Source of the DNA: Favolaschia claudopus
Lineage: Eukaryota; Basidiomycota; Agaricomycetes; Agaricales; Mycenaceae
DNA length: 64,000 nt
Reading direction: 5' to 3'
Assembly (NCBI GenBank): GCA_037176885.1
Contig: JAWWNJ010000116.1
Span: 124,001 to 188,000 of the forward strand
Shown here: in pieces, positions 31,365 to 42,918 of the stretch
How positions within the stretch are numbered: the first letter of the stretch is position 1
How the letters are laid out: each line of letters starts with the position of its first letter
The notes under the pieces: generated by a model
What the model was told of the DNA's origin: nothing
Seen by the model: only the letters and a program-made list of their open reading frames with translations
Database searches by the model: none
Program-made: the position numbers and the translations under genes

Positions 31365-32081
31365 TCATGACCGCTCCCCGCGCAATCGACGAGCAAGGGC
31401 AACATCTTTGGGCTGGATGGTGACACGTTTGGCATGAATGGCAGCCAAGTTGGCGTCCCCGAAGAGCGAAACGAGGTAAGTCTCGGCGGCCTCTTGGAGA
31501 GCCATGACGGCGGAGGATTGAAAGCGGAGGTCAATAGAGACTTTGCGGAAGCCACCGGTGGCTATTTGTGGCTCTTCGTGTGCAATAGTTTTTTGAGCCT
31601 CCCGCTCGAGTTAGCCACCCTAGCATCCCGTGAATAGGTAGTATAAATAGTGGCTAATTCACTCAGAGGCTGTCATCCGGTCCCGAGAAAAATTAGCCAC
31701 CAATAGCCACCAGTGGCTACCGCAAAGTCTCTAATCTGGAAAGCAAAGATAAGGCAATGGTCAACATGAAGAGGAGTGGAGTGCCGGACGCACTTTGAAA
31801 TCTTGCGCGATTTCACGGACGAGACGTTGGAAGGGGAGCTTGCGTATGAGGAGCCCAGTTGATTTTTGGTAGCGACGGATTTCACGCAGGGCGACAGTGC
31901 CCGGCCGGAACCGATGGCGCTTCTTAACACCACCGAGGGTATGTAAACGTGAGGGGAATAAAAACGACGAAGACGACGGACAGTAGTGGATTCATTGACG
32001 GCACTGGACTTGGCGTCAGAAAAATTAGAGAAGGGGAGATCAAGAGGAAGCTAAAATACCGGTTTGCTTAGTGCGGGCCAT
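31365..32081 (-). pseudogene. Histone H3 gene, interrupted by a MITE and with a damaged N-terminal tail
   Basis: The ATG at 32081-32079 starts MARTKQT, the universal H3 tail. After an intron the tail region (residues about 9-33) is unreadable, but the core resumes at about 31937: [40 protein letters not shown] and IAQDFK. A GT-AG intron (from 31793) leads to the last exon, where a 196-base MITE sits immediately after the splice acceptor; beyond it the text continues [32 protein letters not shown] and ARRLRGERS, ending at 31365. Changes such as STGLL for STELL and LFGDAN for LFEDTN are unusual for H3. With the lost tail and the insertion it is almost surely dead. Confidence 0.9.
31537..31732. 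mobile_element. MITE with 3-bp target duplication, inserted in the histone H3 exon
   Basis: The ends are AGAGACTTTGCGG and its inverse, followed by GCCACCGGTGGC-like inner repeats. AAT flanks both sides (31534-31536 and 31733-31735). Removing the element and one AAT restores the exact H3 spacing between AQDFK and DLRFQ, which independently supports a 3-bp duplication. Confidence 0.9.
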
Positions 32082-33862
32082 CGAAAGGTAGTTGGATGTC
32101 AGTTGGGTGTGAATGTGAGGGGAAGGTGAGTGCAGACGAACAATTGTAGGGACTATTTATTGAGGACGGGCATCCGATTCCCCGCTGCCCGAGACAGCAG
32201 CTTTGTCTTTGGTAAGTTTAATATGATGTATGTGGACAATGGTCCACATAGGAGGGGAAGCTTGCTTCAGTCAAGGCTCGTTTCGCCCTCTCTTGTATGG
32301 AGGACATGAAATCTGAAGATAGTCGTTCAGATCATAGCTTCAGTCCGTACATGCAATTTACTGAATTACATACTACATAGTACAGAGCAAGTACACTCGC
32401 TGATCTATTCTAAGTACTCATGCAACTGCTGAAAAGCGTGATTGATCTCGTCGCCGGGAATCTATGCGTAGCAAATATTCGTATTCCCCACGGGCTCAAG
32501 AAATTGAAATTCAGTATAAGAATATCCTGTATATTGAATCCATAAGTATAGTCTTAAACCCAAAGCCTCTCTCCATTCTGAGCATCTGACACACTGTGGT
32601 TTCATTTGGCTTCTGCAATATTTGCAACAGGAAAGGTGATCGAAATGCTGTTCCGTTCAATACTATCATGCCGACAAGCTTGACCAAAGCTTGACTGAAA
32701 ATATGAACTCAAAACAACTGTTAGAGGTGGTATAAGATGAATTAAGCACTAAATATCTATTACAGCCCAGCAAAGCGACGCATGCATCATATCCTCTGTT
32801 GCATCTGATATCAACACAGCCAAAGTTGATCGTCCCAAATAGGATGGGATGCCGGTGAAACCCGAAAAGAGCCATGTGAACCTTGGTGACGGGGATATTT
32901 CGAGTAATAGAAACAACGGTAACAGTGATTTCTAGGTGTATTTGAGCTCTAGGAACCATATTCCACCCTTCAAAAATAATCAATTATTTTTTTCTCTGAC
33001 CCTCTCGGGTCGAACCACCCTCCCTGCCCTAGGTCTCGGCTTGACGGGCCGGCACACCTTTGGCACAGATCCACGCCCCGAGACCATTGCGATAAGGAGC
33101 ATCGGGCGAGGTCATTGTTGAGAGTGAAGACCAGAGTGAGCGTGGCTGAGCTGGCAAGCCGTGCTATGTCGGAGTTAGCCGAGACGCGTCAATTAAGGAC
33201 GTGAGGAAACGGCCCCACCGCGTGCACAATTTTTCGCTTGATCAAAGAAGGTGAATTACAGGTTCAATCTAAATTTCGGGGCTCTGAAATATGTTTTCAG
33301 GTCGCTGCTAATAAGCTCTACTTTCCCTACATTATATATATATGCCAAACCACACATTATATCCCTGTTTTTTTTAAGAGTGCACATACATTATATGCCA
33401 AATCACAGATTATACCCCTGTTTTTTCAAAAGTGCAGACTGACCGCCATAACACCGAACTGACCATCAACTGATCTCAACAAAGGATCAAAGGCATAATC
33501 ATCAGCCCAGTTCATCTGAGGCTGAAAACTGCCTCTTGCTTTGCTCGACAGTGGTCCAGGCCGAAAACAGACGGTATATATATATGATTTTCTCTGCCTT
33601 CATGTAGGGTTCATTGTTCCACAAAATACTAACCAAACGAGGCTTTCAAGAAACTATATATAGCAGTCTAAATAATGTAATTGATTGAGCCCTTGAAGGA
33701 AGTCAGCCAGCTCCAGCCACTTGAAACACATTTTTACTCTAAAGTTTAGATTCCGAAACCATGAACGCAATGGGCTTGATATAGCGTCGCAAAATAGGGC
33801 TCTCCGTAATTCGGATCAGATGCCAACTGATGATCTTTGATGTGGCTACATTGTGGTAAGTA
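32082..33862. other. No gene recognised; small tandem duplication
   Basis: About 50 bases (CATTATAT...GCCAAA...CCTGTTTTTT) are tandemly repeated at 33330-33436. TGTGGACAATGGTCCACA near 32228 is a perfect short hairpin. The rest shows no coding or element structure I can support. Confidence 0.4.
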
Positions 33863-34546
33863 CAGTGGTGGCAAATAGAAATTGCCGTGGCTTTTTGGCC
33901 AAAATCTTGCTGTATACTTCACCGAATGACCTGAAATAAAATGTAGAGATAAATATATGATACCTCCGTACTGCTTAGAACACTCAGCTATATATTATGC
34001 CCTGACAATGCATCAATAACAGGACAGTTTCTGATTATTGCCATATCTGGAAAGACTCAATGTATCCTCAGCAAAAAAGTGTCATAATAGGATGAAAGTA
34101 CTTAAAAAAGAGTCCTAGTTTCCACTTTGGTTGAATGGAATTGACCCTCATTTGAGCTCACAACAACCGCTCAGAGTTGGCTATTTTCACACAAAATAGC
34201 TGAAAATGCAGAAAAGATAGCCAAAATGACCAACTTCGAGCGGCCGTTGTGAGCTCAAATGACGATCAATTCCAGTCAATCAAAGTGAGAACTAGCATTG
34301 TTTTTCAAGTACTTTTATCTTATTATGACACTTTTTTGCTGAGGGTACATTGTGTTTTTCCGGATATGGCAAAAATCGGAAACCATCCATTATTGATGCA
34401 TTCTCAGTGCATGATATATTGCTGAGTGTTCTAAGAGGTACAGAAGTATCACATACCCATCTCTACATCTTATTTGAGGTCATTCGGTGAAGTATACAGC
34501 GAGATTTTTACCAAAAAGCCACGGCAATTTCTATTTGCCACCACTG
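33863..34546. mobile_element. 684-bp foldback Tc1/mariner-type element
   Basis: Almost the whole element is one inverted repeat with arms of about 340 bases; the ends are CAGTGGTGGCAAATAGAAAT and its inverse, with TA at 33861-33862 and 34547-34548. The arms differ by roughly one base in ten. An inner block (AGGATGAAAGTACT) is shared with the 29 kb foldback element. It is non-coding. Confidence 0.92.
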
Positions 34547-34694
34547 TATATACCAAAGAGCTGTGTATTTTTTCCCGAACCTTGTGTAGCAGTGTATTTT
34601 TCCCCTCCAAAATACAGGTTGTGTATTTTGTTCTTTCCCCTGACCTATAATGTTACACTATTACAGCCATCAAGAGAGGTGTCGGGGGGCGGGT

Positions 34695-34730
34695 TTTTTT
34701 CTTTTCTTTTCTTTTCTTTTCTTTTCAATT
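34695..34730 (+). repeat. (CTTTT)n simple repeat
   Basis: About six tandem CTTTT units lie in a pyrimidine-rich tract. Just upstream (34560-34635) are more GTGTATTTT words like those at 8.5 kb and 11.6 kb. Confidence 0.85.
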
Positions 34731-35437
34731 TGAATAGTTAAAAATAGAAGACCTACCAAAAAAACCCAGTGAATTGGGCAATTCTGGCCAAAACTGAAAA
34801 AAAAAGAATGGTGTTACACCATTTGGGGCTCGGGCGCAATCGGGCACTATCGGCCCCGGTCGTGAAAAAAAGAAATTTGCGACACAGTGAAAAAGGAGCC
34901 GCAAAAAGGAATGTGTGAACGCTCCGCTCAGGGCGTCCTTTTTGAGCCCTTTTGATCTCATTTGATTCTTGCTTTTTTATACTTCCTCTCATTGACCTCA
35001 GTCCTTGCCTAATATATGTTGACTTTTCTATTGAGAGGTATAAAAAGGTGCAGTTGACAAAAACGGCCCGATACTGATGGTGGTGGACAAAAATAAAAAG
35101 ATAAAGAAAATAAAGAAACGAAAATATTACGGGAGATTGAGGGAGATTCGGGGATCTCCATTTTCGGCCGACATCGGCTTTTTGCGCTGCTGTCACGGCT
35201 CGGCTCCCAACGTTACGGCTTGCCGTCTCTTGGCCAGATACTGAAATAAAGCCCAAAGATACCCGTTTTAGGGTCAGAAAGTCTGAGATAAAGGGAGGAA
35301 TGTCTTTCATAGTATACAAGACCTCCCAAATATCTAGGGCCATTTACCTGGTCTGGTTGTTGACCAATCCACTCACATCAGCTGTTCAGATACTGACCGG
35401 AGTTTGAAATAAGGATCAATCACGACGGCTTCACGTG
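34731..35437. other. No gene recognised
   Basis: Frames on both strands are poor and compositionally biased. I see no element ends in this stretch. Confidence 0.4.
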
Positions 35438-35783
35438 GCTCCTGGCCAGCAAAGACTGGTTAAACCAAGGTTTTACAGCAGTTTCAGTTTCCGTGGCTCG
35501 CTGGCGTGATGGACCCGAGTCGATGGGATCTTGCGATGCGAGCTGGTTGCCTCGCTCAAAGGCCGACCTCTTTATGCCCCTTTTCCTTTTCTTTCTCTAT
35601 GTTCTTATGTCCAGTTACCGTTCCAAGTCGATGGATGCGTTCACCCACCCTCTCCACAACTATACTCTACATACCATGGACGATCTTTCACTCTTACCAT
35701 CCAGTACCTATTCGCCTTCGGGCACCGCGTCTTAGCACTAAGGGTTTTGCTTGTTGCGGAATATAACTGCTGATACAAAAAAA
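35438..35783 (+). mobile_element. Non-autonomous retroposon (SINE-like) with 14-bp target duplication
   Basis: GACGGCTTCACGTG occurs at 35424-35437 and again at 35784-35797. Between them lie 346 bases ending in a short A tail (TGATACAAAAAAA). The last 115 bases share blocks with the poly(A)-tailed end at 11410-11557. It has no coding capacity. The target duplication, A tail and shared 3' end are the marks of L1-type retroposition. I cannot confirm tRNA-derived promoter boxes. Confidence 0.85.
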
Positions 35784-35797
35784 GACGGCTTCACGTG

Positions 35798-36773
35798 TTG
35801 GTTGGTTCGACTTTCTTTTCGACAACTTTCCGTTCTTTTCGTCAGGCTCGTGCAATTTTCTAGTCGATTAAGGGCACCAAAGTGTTTGATATTTCTCTAT
35901 AGACACTACTCTGCTCACGTTCCCATCAACTTCCTCAATTCACCCGAATGTCAAAATTGGCAATCTAAGCTCGCGGCTGGATTTTTCGTTGAGGTTCCCA
36001 TTCAAACTGGTTGCTGAAAAGGGCTTGACTCAATATGCCTGGTTCTGACGTTTCCCAAGGCTCACAATCACAGCGCCGCAAGAACAACCTGGAACCGGAA
36101 ATGATCGCAACCAAGTCAAGTTGGCTTCAGTTGTGTATCTTGTTCTGTGTCCCGCCCGTGCGGCATCAATGTGTTCTCTATACCAACCTGTGCAAGTTAG
36201 TGGATCTAGATTTACCTTCTACATGTCTGATACCAAAATATCCGTCAGTCCATGAAATCAGCTGTTTTCAATGCAGCTCCGAGGCGAAGACTTTCCGCTC
36301 TTGGCGGGCATTTCGGGCCCTCGAACTCAAGTGACAACTTCACATGTACGTTGCACAAGTCATTGGGAGCGCGCCGCAAATCTACAACGATGTTCACACT
36401 CGACAGGTAATAATTGTCTGCAAATCAATGCTCTCTGAGCCTTGTTGTTTCCTGTTGATTATTGAGTCTGCACCAATTTTAGTTCAGGACTTCCTCAACG
36501 CAGTGTTTATCATCGGCACTCTGGCTCTACGCTCTCATCAATCTGCCCAATGCATTCAATTGGCTATCTGGTTTTACTGCGAGCACGTTGCGACAAAGCT
36601 GAGATGAAGAGTCAATTTGGTGTGTTCATCATCTGTTATTTCATTCTCCTGCTCATCCGTCCCTTGTTGTATAGGCATCTGTACAATTGGAATATTGCAG
36701 TGTCGCTGCGCGGTACCGAGTTCGAGAACCATATCTTGTGTCCCTGTGAGCCAGTCAATCAGCCACAGTTTTC
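35798..36773. other. No recognised gene
   Basis: A start-like MPGSDVSQGSQSQRRKNN at 36035 is followed by short frames on the plus strand, but no domain or consistent exon chain could be drawn. Confidence 0.35.
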
Positions 36774-36776
36774 ATT

Positions 36777-36987
36777 AGCCTGTTTGCAATGCAGCCATTG
36801 AATGGCTAATGGCTACGCAAGTGTCCAGATTCCGGCGTACTGGCAGTAGCTACGCACGGTCTGAGCATCCAAATTTCATTCCAAGTAGCTCTTCTTGACT
36901 TCGACATGCAAATGTAGCCCATCAAACTTTCCTAATGCGGAAATCGGTAGCCATTCAATGGCTCCAATGGCTCTTCGCAAACCCTCT
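36777..36987. mobile_element. ATT-flanked MITE, twin copy 1
   Basis: It is 211 bases with ends AGCCTGTTTGCAATGCAGCC and the inverse of AGAGGGTTTGCGAAGAGCC, flanked by ATT at 36774-36776 and 36988-36990. It is in direct orientation with the copy at 37183 and of the same length. Confidence 0.88.
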
Positions 36988-37182
36988 ATTATGTGATCTT
37001 CAAGTTTGTCCGTTACAATTTTTCTGACAACTCCAGCAACACTCAAAGCTCTCAAGCCTGAGTAGATGCTTTAATTAATGAAGCCTTCAAACCTCGGGAT
37101 TATTCCGCAATCGGATCCTGTGTTTAATCAGTGTTCACTATTGAACCTGTTGTGCATAGCGCTGGCCAAATACGAATATAAT

Positions 37183-37393
37183 AGCCTGTTTGCGATGCAG
37201 CCATTGAATGGCTAATGGCTACGCAAGTGCCCGAATTCCGGCGTATTGACGAAAGCTACCCCCGGTCTGAGCATCCAATTTTCATTCCAAATAGCTCTTC
37301 TTGACTTCGACATAAAAGTTTAGCCCATCAAACTTTCCTAATACGGAAATCGGTAGCCATTCAATGGCTCCAATGGCTCTTCGCAAACCCTCT
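37183..37393. mobile_element. ATT/AAT-flanked MITE, twin copy 2
   Basis: The same 211-base element as at 36777, a little diverged, flanked by AAT at 37180-37182 and 37394-37396. Independent target copies show that this is a second insertion, not a segmental duplication. Confidence 0.88.
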
Positions 37394-37869
37394 AATATGC
37401 CTTTTGGCGTATCGTATTCATATCCGTATTGTATTTGCCTCCCAGGACCGTATCATATTCGTAGTATATTGTACTCATAGTCATAGGGTTGAATACGAAT
37501 ATATTTTGAATATATTCAAATATATTTTGGGTTGCAAAATTTTCAACGAAGTGCCCCAAAAACAGCTCAAATGAGGACATATCCTCCTCTCATGCTGCTT
37601 CAATGCATTATAGTGCATTTCTAAGGAAGAATCTCCACCCCAACACTGAGATGCAAAGCTGTTGCCGAGCCGTCGGGGGCCCGGGACAACGGTTGTCAGC
37701 TGGCCGGACGGCCCGGACAGGCATTATGTTGATGTTTTTGGATCGCTGCCTGGCAGATACCAGATTTTTTGACAATTGGAAGTAAATGCAATACTGCAGA
37801 AGACAGATTGTGCCGAAAGCGAGTAGTCTGATAGTTACCACGCCTTCGAAGCGGCGTCCTGCGTTATTA

Positions 37870-37987
37870 CAGCCGTTTTGGAAACAATATACGGGTTTTG
37901 ATTGAGTGGTGCTCGTTCGTTTGTGCTTACGTCTGTTGACGATTCTGTCATCGGCAAAGCCGGGAGCACCACTTTGTGGGGCGCTGC
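37870..37987. mobile_element. Left part of a TA-flanked MITE split by the hAT element
   Basis: It begins CAGCCGTTTTGG after TA (37868-37869) and follows the left part of the 29337 element closely. The matching right terminus (CCAAAACGGCTG) is at 41544-41555, followed by TA. Only 12 bases of the right side remain. Confidence 0.85.
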
Positions 37988-40900
37988 TAGTGCTGCCGGG
38001 AGCTGAGTTGGAGCTGAGCTCGAGGTGATTGCCCATCAGCTCGCTCGAGCTCGGAGTTGGGCCGAGGCAGCTCGGAGCTGACATCCATAAATGGAAGTTT
38101 CCGTCCCACGGTTCCCCGTCTCCTCGTTTTGAGCTGCATTGCACTGTTTTGACCTCGTATGCACCTCTAAAATGTGCTACAATTCTCCAATAAGTACAAT
38201 AAACATATGCACAATAAAAGACTATACAGTTTATGAGTAAATTATGGAACAATACAAAGCACAATGATTATATAAGTGAATACAACGCAAAAATCAAACG
38301 GGCGAAGCCCAGGAAGATTCTATAAGATCCTCAAGCTCTTGAGTACGCCCTGCCGCAATCAACCTTTCTGCTACATCAGGGTCAATATCAACAACAGACA
38401 GATCTTCCTCAGTTACGACGAAGTCTGGCGGTCGAAGGTATGTGCACAGTGCTCGGAGAGTTCTGGTGAGCGCGGAACTCCCGGCGGTACTCCAGCATCT
38501 TGGGAGTTTGTCAGTAGCGCAGTATAATGTGAAAGTTGGGACGCACCGCTGCACGAATCCAGGTTCTGGCTTCTTCAGCATCTGATGAAGACCAGTTGTC
38601 CCTTAGCCACTGGAGTTTTGTCGTCGGATTTAGAACTGAAAGTTAAATATGAGTGATTGAAGCGAATTAAGAGACAAACAAGGAAGTAATTACCCATCGC
38701 TAGCGCATACATTCGAGTGCGCCGAGACATCCCAAGATATTCTGTGAATTTGTCGACAGCGGCGTTGATACCGAGACTGATTTTCGGGAGCTCTCGTGCA
38801 AGAAGCTTGAGGGCGGCAATGAGCTGCTCGTAGAGTGGAAGCACATAGGACAGGGTAGGTGCTTTCTCCGCAGAGACTATCTCCTGGACAAGATGCGGAA
38901 CCTGTAAAAACCGCCGAATGTCGATGAGAACAGTCTTGGTGACTGGATCGAGTCGATCATCCGAAATTTCGACTTGCATTGGGTCATCGAGAAATGCCTC
39001 AACAGCCTAAACGAAATTCCAAGTCAAATTCAATCACTACTGGCAAGAAAAAACAATAGAACAAACCAAATCTTGCTCAAGATACCGGTCTATCATCAAG
39101 AACGTAGCCGACCAACGCGTGTCGACATCTTGCAAGAGCTGTATGACGCGCAGCTTCAAGGCGGGTTCGCCGAAGCCGCCCTCCTCGTTGCCACGTTCTA
39201 TCGTCTCCTTAAAATTATCCCGTCGTTGACCAGACGCTCGGCACGATGTAACGAGTGTACGAGTTTGTTTGACTGGATTTTTTCTTAGCGCCTCCCAATA
39301 CCCGACATCCTGCTTCAGTGCCTCGGGAATCGGCGTGCCGTAGTTGTCCGAATCGACACCATCTTGAGGAGCAGGTAATTCGGGAAGTGTTGCGAGAGCG
39401 GCTTTGACAGCAATATTGACGACATGCGGAAAACAGCTGAACACGGTTAGCCCTCAGACTCGGGAATAAATCATTGAAACTCACCGAATTCTGTTCCCTT
39501 CCGCATCGAAAGGAATTCCGAGCACGGCGAGCTCTTGCGCAATATACACCATGCATGTGTTATTGTTGCTAGCATTGTCGCATGTAATCATTCCGAGCTG
39601 AGTTATCATCAGCAAGCGGTTCAATTCACAACTCTATGTGACTTACTTTGTGCAAACAACCAATCTCCTTCAAAACTTGTACAAAGATTTTGGCGATATT
39701 TTGACCGGTGTGTCTCCCGTCCAATCGACGAAAAGCAACGAGCCGAGTTTTAAGTACAAGGTGCCCATTCGCGTCTCGGACGATGTAGTGCGCGGTAATC
39801 CCCAGATGCGAGTCAAGATTTTCGCGACTCCACACGTCCTGGGTGTAAGACTGTCGCCCAAGCGAGTTCTGCGCATATAATTAGAAGGTGAATCGTTAGA
39901 ATATGACATGACATACCTGTATTTCATGAATCATTAACTGATATTTGGCCTGGAACTGTTTGACAATCAATTCTGATAACTTCGTGCGATGTGGAATGTC
40001 CTTGTCCTCTAATTGAGTCCCAATAAAGAGGAGGAGATCACGGAGCTCGGGACAGTCCACCACGTCCAGAGACTAAACAAATATATCAGAATCGCAAGAA
40101 ACAATGATGAGATAGCACCAACCTGATCATCAACAGCGACCCACTTAACCAATCGTTCGTAGAATCCGGGAATAGAAAATTCCTCTCGCTCTCCCGGAGT
40201 CTTCGGCGCCTTTGCGAGAATATCCCAATTCTTGAGCCCCTTCAGGATGACCATATCCTTCCAAACTTTGCCATGTTCTCCCTCAAGATGATTTCGGATG
40301 GTCTTGGTTTGTCCAGGACCATTCTTCCATGCCTTCCATTTCGGAAATCTAACGATGGAAGGGTTCAGATAGCGAAAACAAAAACAGAACACACTTGAAC
40401 ACTCACGGACAGAGGCGGCACGACAAATGGGAAAACACCTTTTTATCCGGTCGATCTTCCTTCATTTCCGTTGGTTCTGGTGCGACGGTTGGCGCAGAAG
40501 CGCCGTGAACGCCTCGAACAAAATACCAAACATCTGTTGCATCGTCTCCGGATGCCGAAGATTGATTGACCAAAGAGCCGAAGTTGGGGTGAGGGATTGA
40601 AGGATGGGAAACTGATTCAGAGGCAGCTGCTGCCGCTGCAACATTTGGGTCAGACGGACCGACCCCGAACACAGCCGGTTCGGAGGTGGAGTTGGGGTCG
40701 ATGCGGCGACGGGTGCGCGATGTAGCTGCCGAGTTAGCGTTGGGATTCGCTTTACGTTTCTTCTTGCGCTGTGGCGGAGCGAGGCCGGCATTAATCGTGT
40801 TAGTCGCGTCGACAAATGGTGCATGGGTTGCCGCAGAGGAAGGGGGAGGAATCACGGTGTTAAATGAGGCGGGGTATGTATTTTGAAAGCCGTAAGTCTG

Positions 40901-41543
40901 GCCGAAAGTGACGGGAGGTGGTGGAGGATACGGCGATCCGGGGATGAAAGCTTGAGGCGGGAGAGGCATGGCATGAGCCTGAGAGCCAGGCCAGGAGCCA
41001 AAGACGTTGGGCGTGGGGTAGGAATTCGTTGTGAAATTGTTTTGACGCGGGGGTTGGATGTAGCAAGTGCATGCCTGCGGGTTGCCGCATTGGCAGGACG
41101 GCGAGGCCATGGGAGTTCACAAGAGGGAGGGTTGGAATGGAGTATAATTGGGGCAATATATATAACATTTCGGAGGTATCTATTGCGCGTACCTTGGACC
41201 CTGAGTGCGCCAACGCACTATCCCGACGCGCCACCTTTGCGTCATATTTCCAGCTCTGTGTGGGGCGTTTCGCATTCTCCGTAGCAGCCAGGCGGTGACG
41301 TCGACGCCAAGCGAGGTTGAGGTGAATCATAGGAGGATTGGTTCGCGGCAGGAACGCGCTAACCGGTGACGAGGATTGTGCTTGACGCGCCAGTCACTCA
41401 GTGACGCTGTCAAAAGTGTCACAGTGCCTGTTTTGGGGGCCGAGGCGAGGCGAGCTGGCATCACCTCGAGGTGCCGTTTATGGTAACGGGCCGAGTTGGA
41501 GCTGAACTCAGCTCGGAGCTAACTCCAGCTTCCGGCAGCACTA
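37988..41543 (-). mobile_element. hAT-type DNA transposon inside a split MITE
   Basis: The ends are TAGTGCTGCCGGGAGCTGAG on the left and, inverted, TAGTGCTGCCGGAAGCTGGA on the right, with further imperfect GAGCTC-rich inverted sequence inside. It carries a transposase gene on the minus strand. The 8-bp target duplication typical of hAT is not present (GGCGCTGC against CCAAAACG); the host MITE has lost most of its right half, so a deletion probably removed one target copy. Confidence 0.8.
38511..41110 (-). CDS. hAT-family transposase, 8 exons, open frame of 742 codons, lacking the C-terminal dimerisation motif
   Basis: Exons: 41110-40407, 40348-40123, 40072-39917, 39868-39647, 39597-39485, 39436-39067, 39006-38694, 38635-38511. 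All introns are GT-AG and the spliced length (2229 bases) keeps one frame. The N-terminus is Pro/Ala-rich with a basic KKKRKAN patch, then a BED-type finger (CRLC ... HLEGEH) for DNA binding. Next come the RNase H-fold parts: SYTQDVWSRENLDSHLGITA, DGRHTGQNI, MITCDNASNN, CFPHVVNIAVKAAL and the hAT hallmark DTRWSATFLMIDRYL. The last exon reads LNPTTKLQWLRDNWS, then ends at RY-stop. The usual C-terminal block near PSERVFS is absent. An alternative intron would continue to about 38293, but the continuation is not hAT-like either. Confidence 0.85.
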
Positions 41544-41940
41544 CCAAAACGGCTGTATATAAGCATCCATTTTGGGACGTAATGGCAACCGCGCCTTGAC
41601 GCGACTTTGATGCCTCCGCACGCGACATGACACCAGTGAGTGGACTGTTTGGCTGAAGCTAGTGCCTACCACCCCTCCACCACCAGATTCTCCCCACAGT
41701 CGTCGGATTCGAGCTGAAAACGAGAAATTACCGTATTTGGACGGATGTCCGGTGTGGAAAGATTTGAGCACGAAGAACTTGAAAATCATGCAAAGATTGT
41801 CTCAATGTCGCAAACCAGCCTTGCCACCGCTTGCTCAGATAGCTTATGCCTCCAAGTCGCGTCAATTTGGAGGAAATGAGCGCGTTGTTTGGTTGAGCAT
41901 AGCCATCAATCAGTGATAGATCGAGACGCCGGTTATCATG

Positions 41941-42496
41941 GCGCGGTTAGTAACAGACTATATCTTGCGAGGTACGAGCAAATCGATATAGCGTCTGTCT
42001 TGAAGAGACTAGAAAGCGAGTGGAGTACATTGTATGATCTGCTGCAGTTGTTTCATAAGTTCGCAGCCGCATGAGTGCATCTCTGAATGCAATTTGCTCT
42101 GGTGTATCTCCTTGCTGGCGAAAGATTTCAGTCAAAGTCAGAGATTGGTCGAAACTCTCATAGGCCTTGCGACCTTCTGTTGCAAGTTGTCCCCGTGGTC
42201 CTGGGCTTTCCTTGGTAGAGAAGAGGGCACTATCACAAACTGGAGGGAGCTGTAGAAAATCTCTAATTGTGGCCATTGCTCCAAGTGTCTCGTGTGACAT
42301 TGCTGGATATATCTGGCGAAGACGTCGGTCAAACTTCCCAAACTGAGTTCTGCCTATCATTGACTTTTCGTCCAACAACAACTCTCGCTGGTTTCCATCT
42401 GCTCTGCATTTGCTGGAGAGAAGTTGGAGCTAGAGGAACAAAGTTTGGATCCTTTGCAGAGACTGGGATTGAAAGTGCAAAATTTATAGTCCAACC
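41941..42496 (-). pseudogene. Helitron PIF1-type helicase fragment
   Basis: On the minus strand IRGWTINFALSIPV, LQQMQSRWK and LLLDEKSMIGRTQFGKFDRR are followed by FLQLPPVCDSALFS, LTEIFRQQGDTPEQIAFRDA and LMRLRTYE. These are helicase motifs of Helitron RepHel proteins; LLLDEKSM is the Walker B region and FLQLPPV motif III. A frameshift separates the two parts near 42375, and GD before FLQLPPV is RD. The upstream continuation lies beyond 42918, separated by the MITE at 42497. The Walker A part was not found. It is dead. Confidence 0.85.
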
Positions 42497-42918
42497 AGGC
42501 CCCGGGAAGCTTCGCTAAAGCCTGCTCCGAGCCATCAAAGAGCCACTTTTTTTGACGTATTTGCTTGATTTCGTCCTCATTTCTGCCTCGCTTAGGTCAC
42601 AAACACCCGGAAAATGTACCGACAGCATAGACCTACAGATCCATATACTTTTTGTGCCGGTACTTGCCCTATAGGCGTGGGAAAATAGTGATTTGATGGC
42701 AAAAATAAGTGGCTCTTTGAGGGCTTTCTGAGAAATTTTTTCGACAAAACTCCCCATATCTCAGCAGTGCGGGCCCCCACGGGGATTTCGAGTATACTAC
42801 TATGTAAAGGGACCCTAGAGGCAACTTTCTACCTACTCAGAAAAATGCCGGCCATCAAATCCTGCCGGCAAATTTTAGTAGGGCTCGGAGCAGGCTTGGC
42901 ACGAGCTTCCCGGGGCCT
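42497..42918. mobile_element. hAT-type MITE, 422 bp, 8-bp target duplication
   Basis: The ends are AGGCCCCGGGAAGC and its inverse, with further inverted matching through CCTGCTCCGAGCC. GTCCAACC flanks both sides (42489-42496 and 42919-42926). It sits within the Helitron helicase fragment, which reads on across it. It is non-coding. Confidence 0.93.

Noticed and set aside
36774..36990. TA target duplication (Tc1/mariner) for the AGCCTG/AGAGGG MITEs
   Set aside because: TA is contained in the flanks, but ATT/AAT fits all four elements and the histone H3 empty site requires 3 bp.
36777..37393. Twin MITEs read as a CRISPR-like or tandem array
   Set aside because: Only two copies, each with its own 3-bp target duplication and inverted ends; they are transposable elements.
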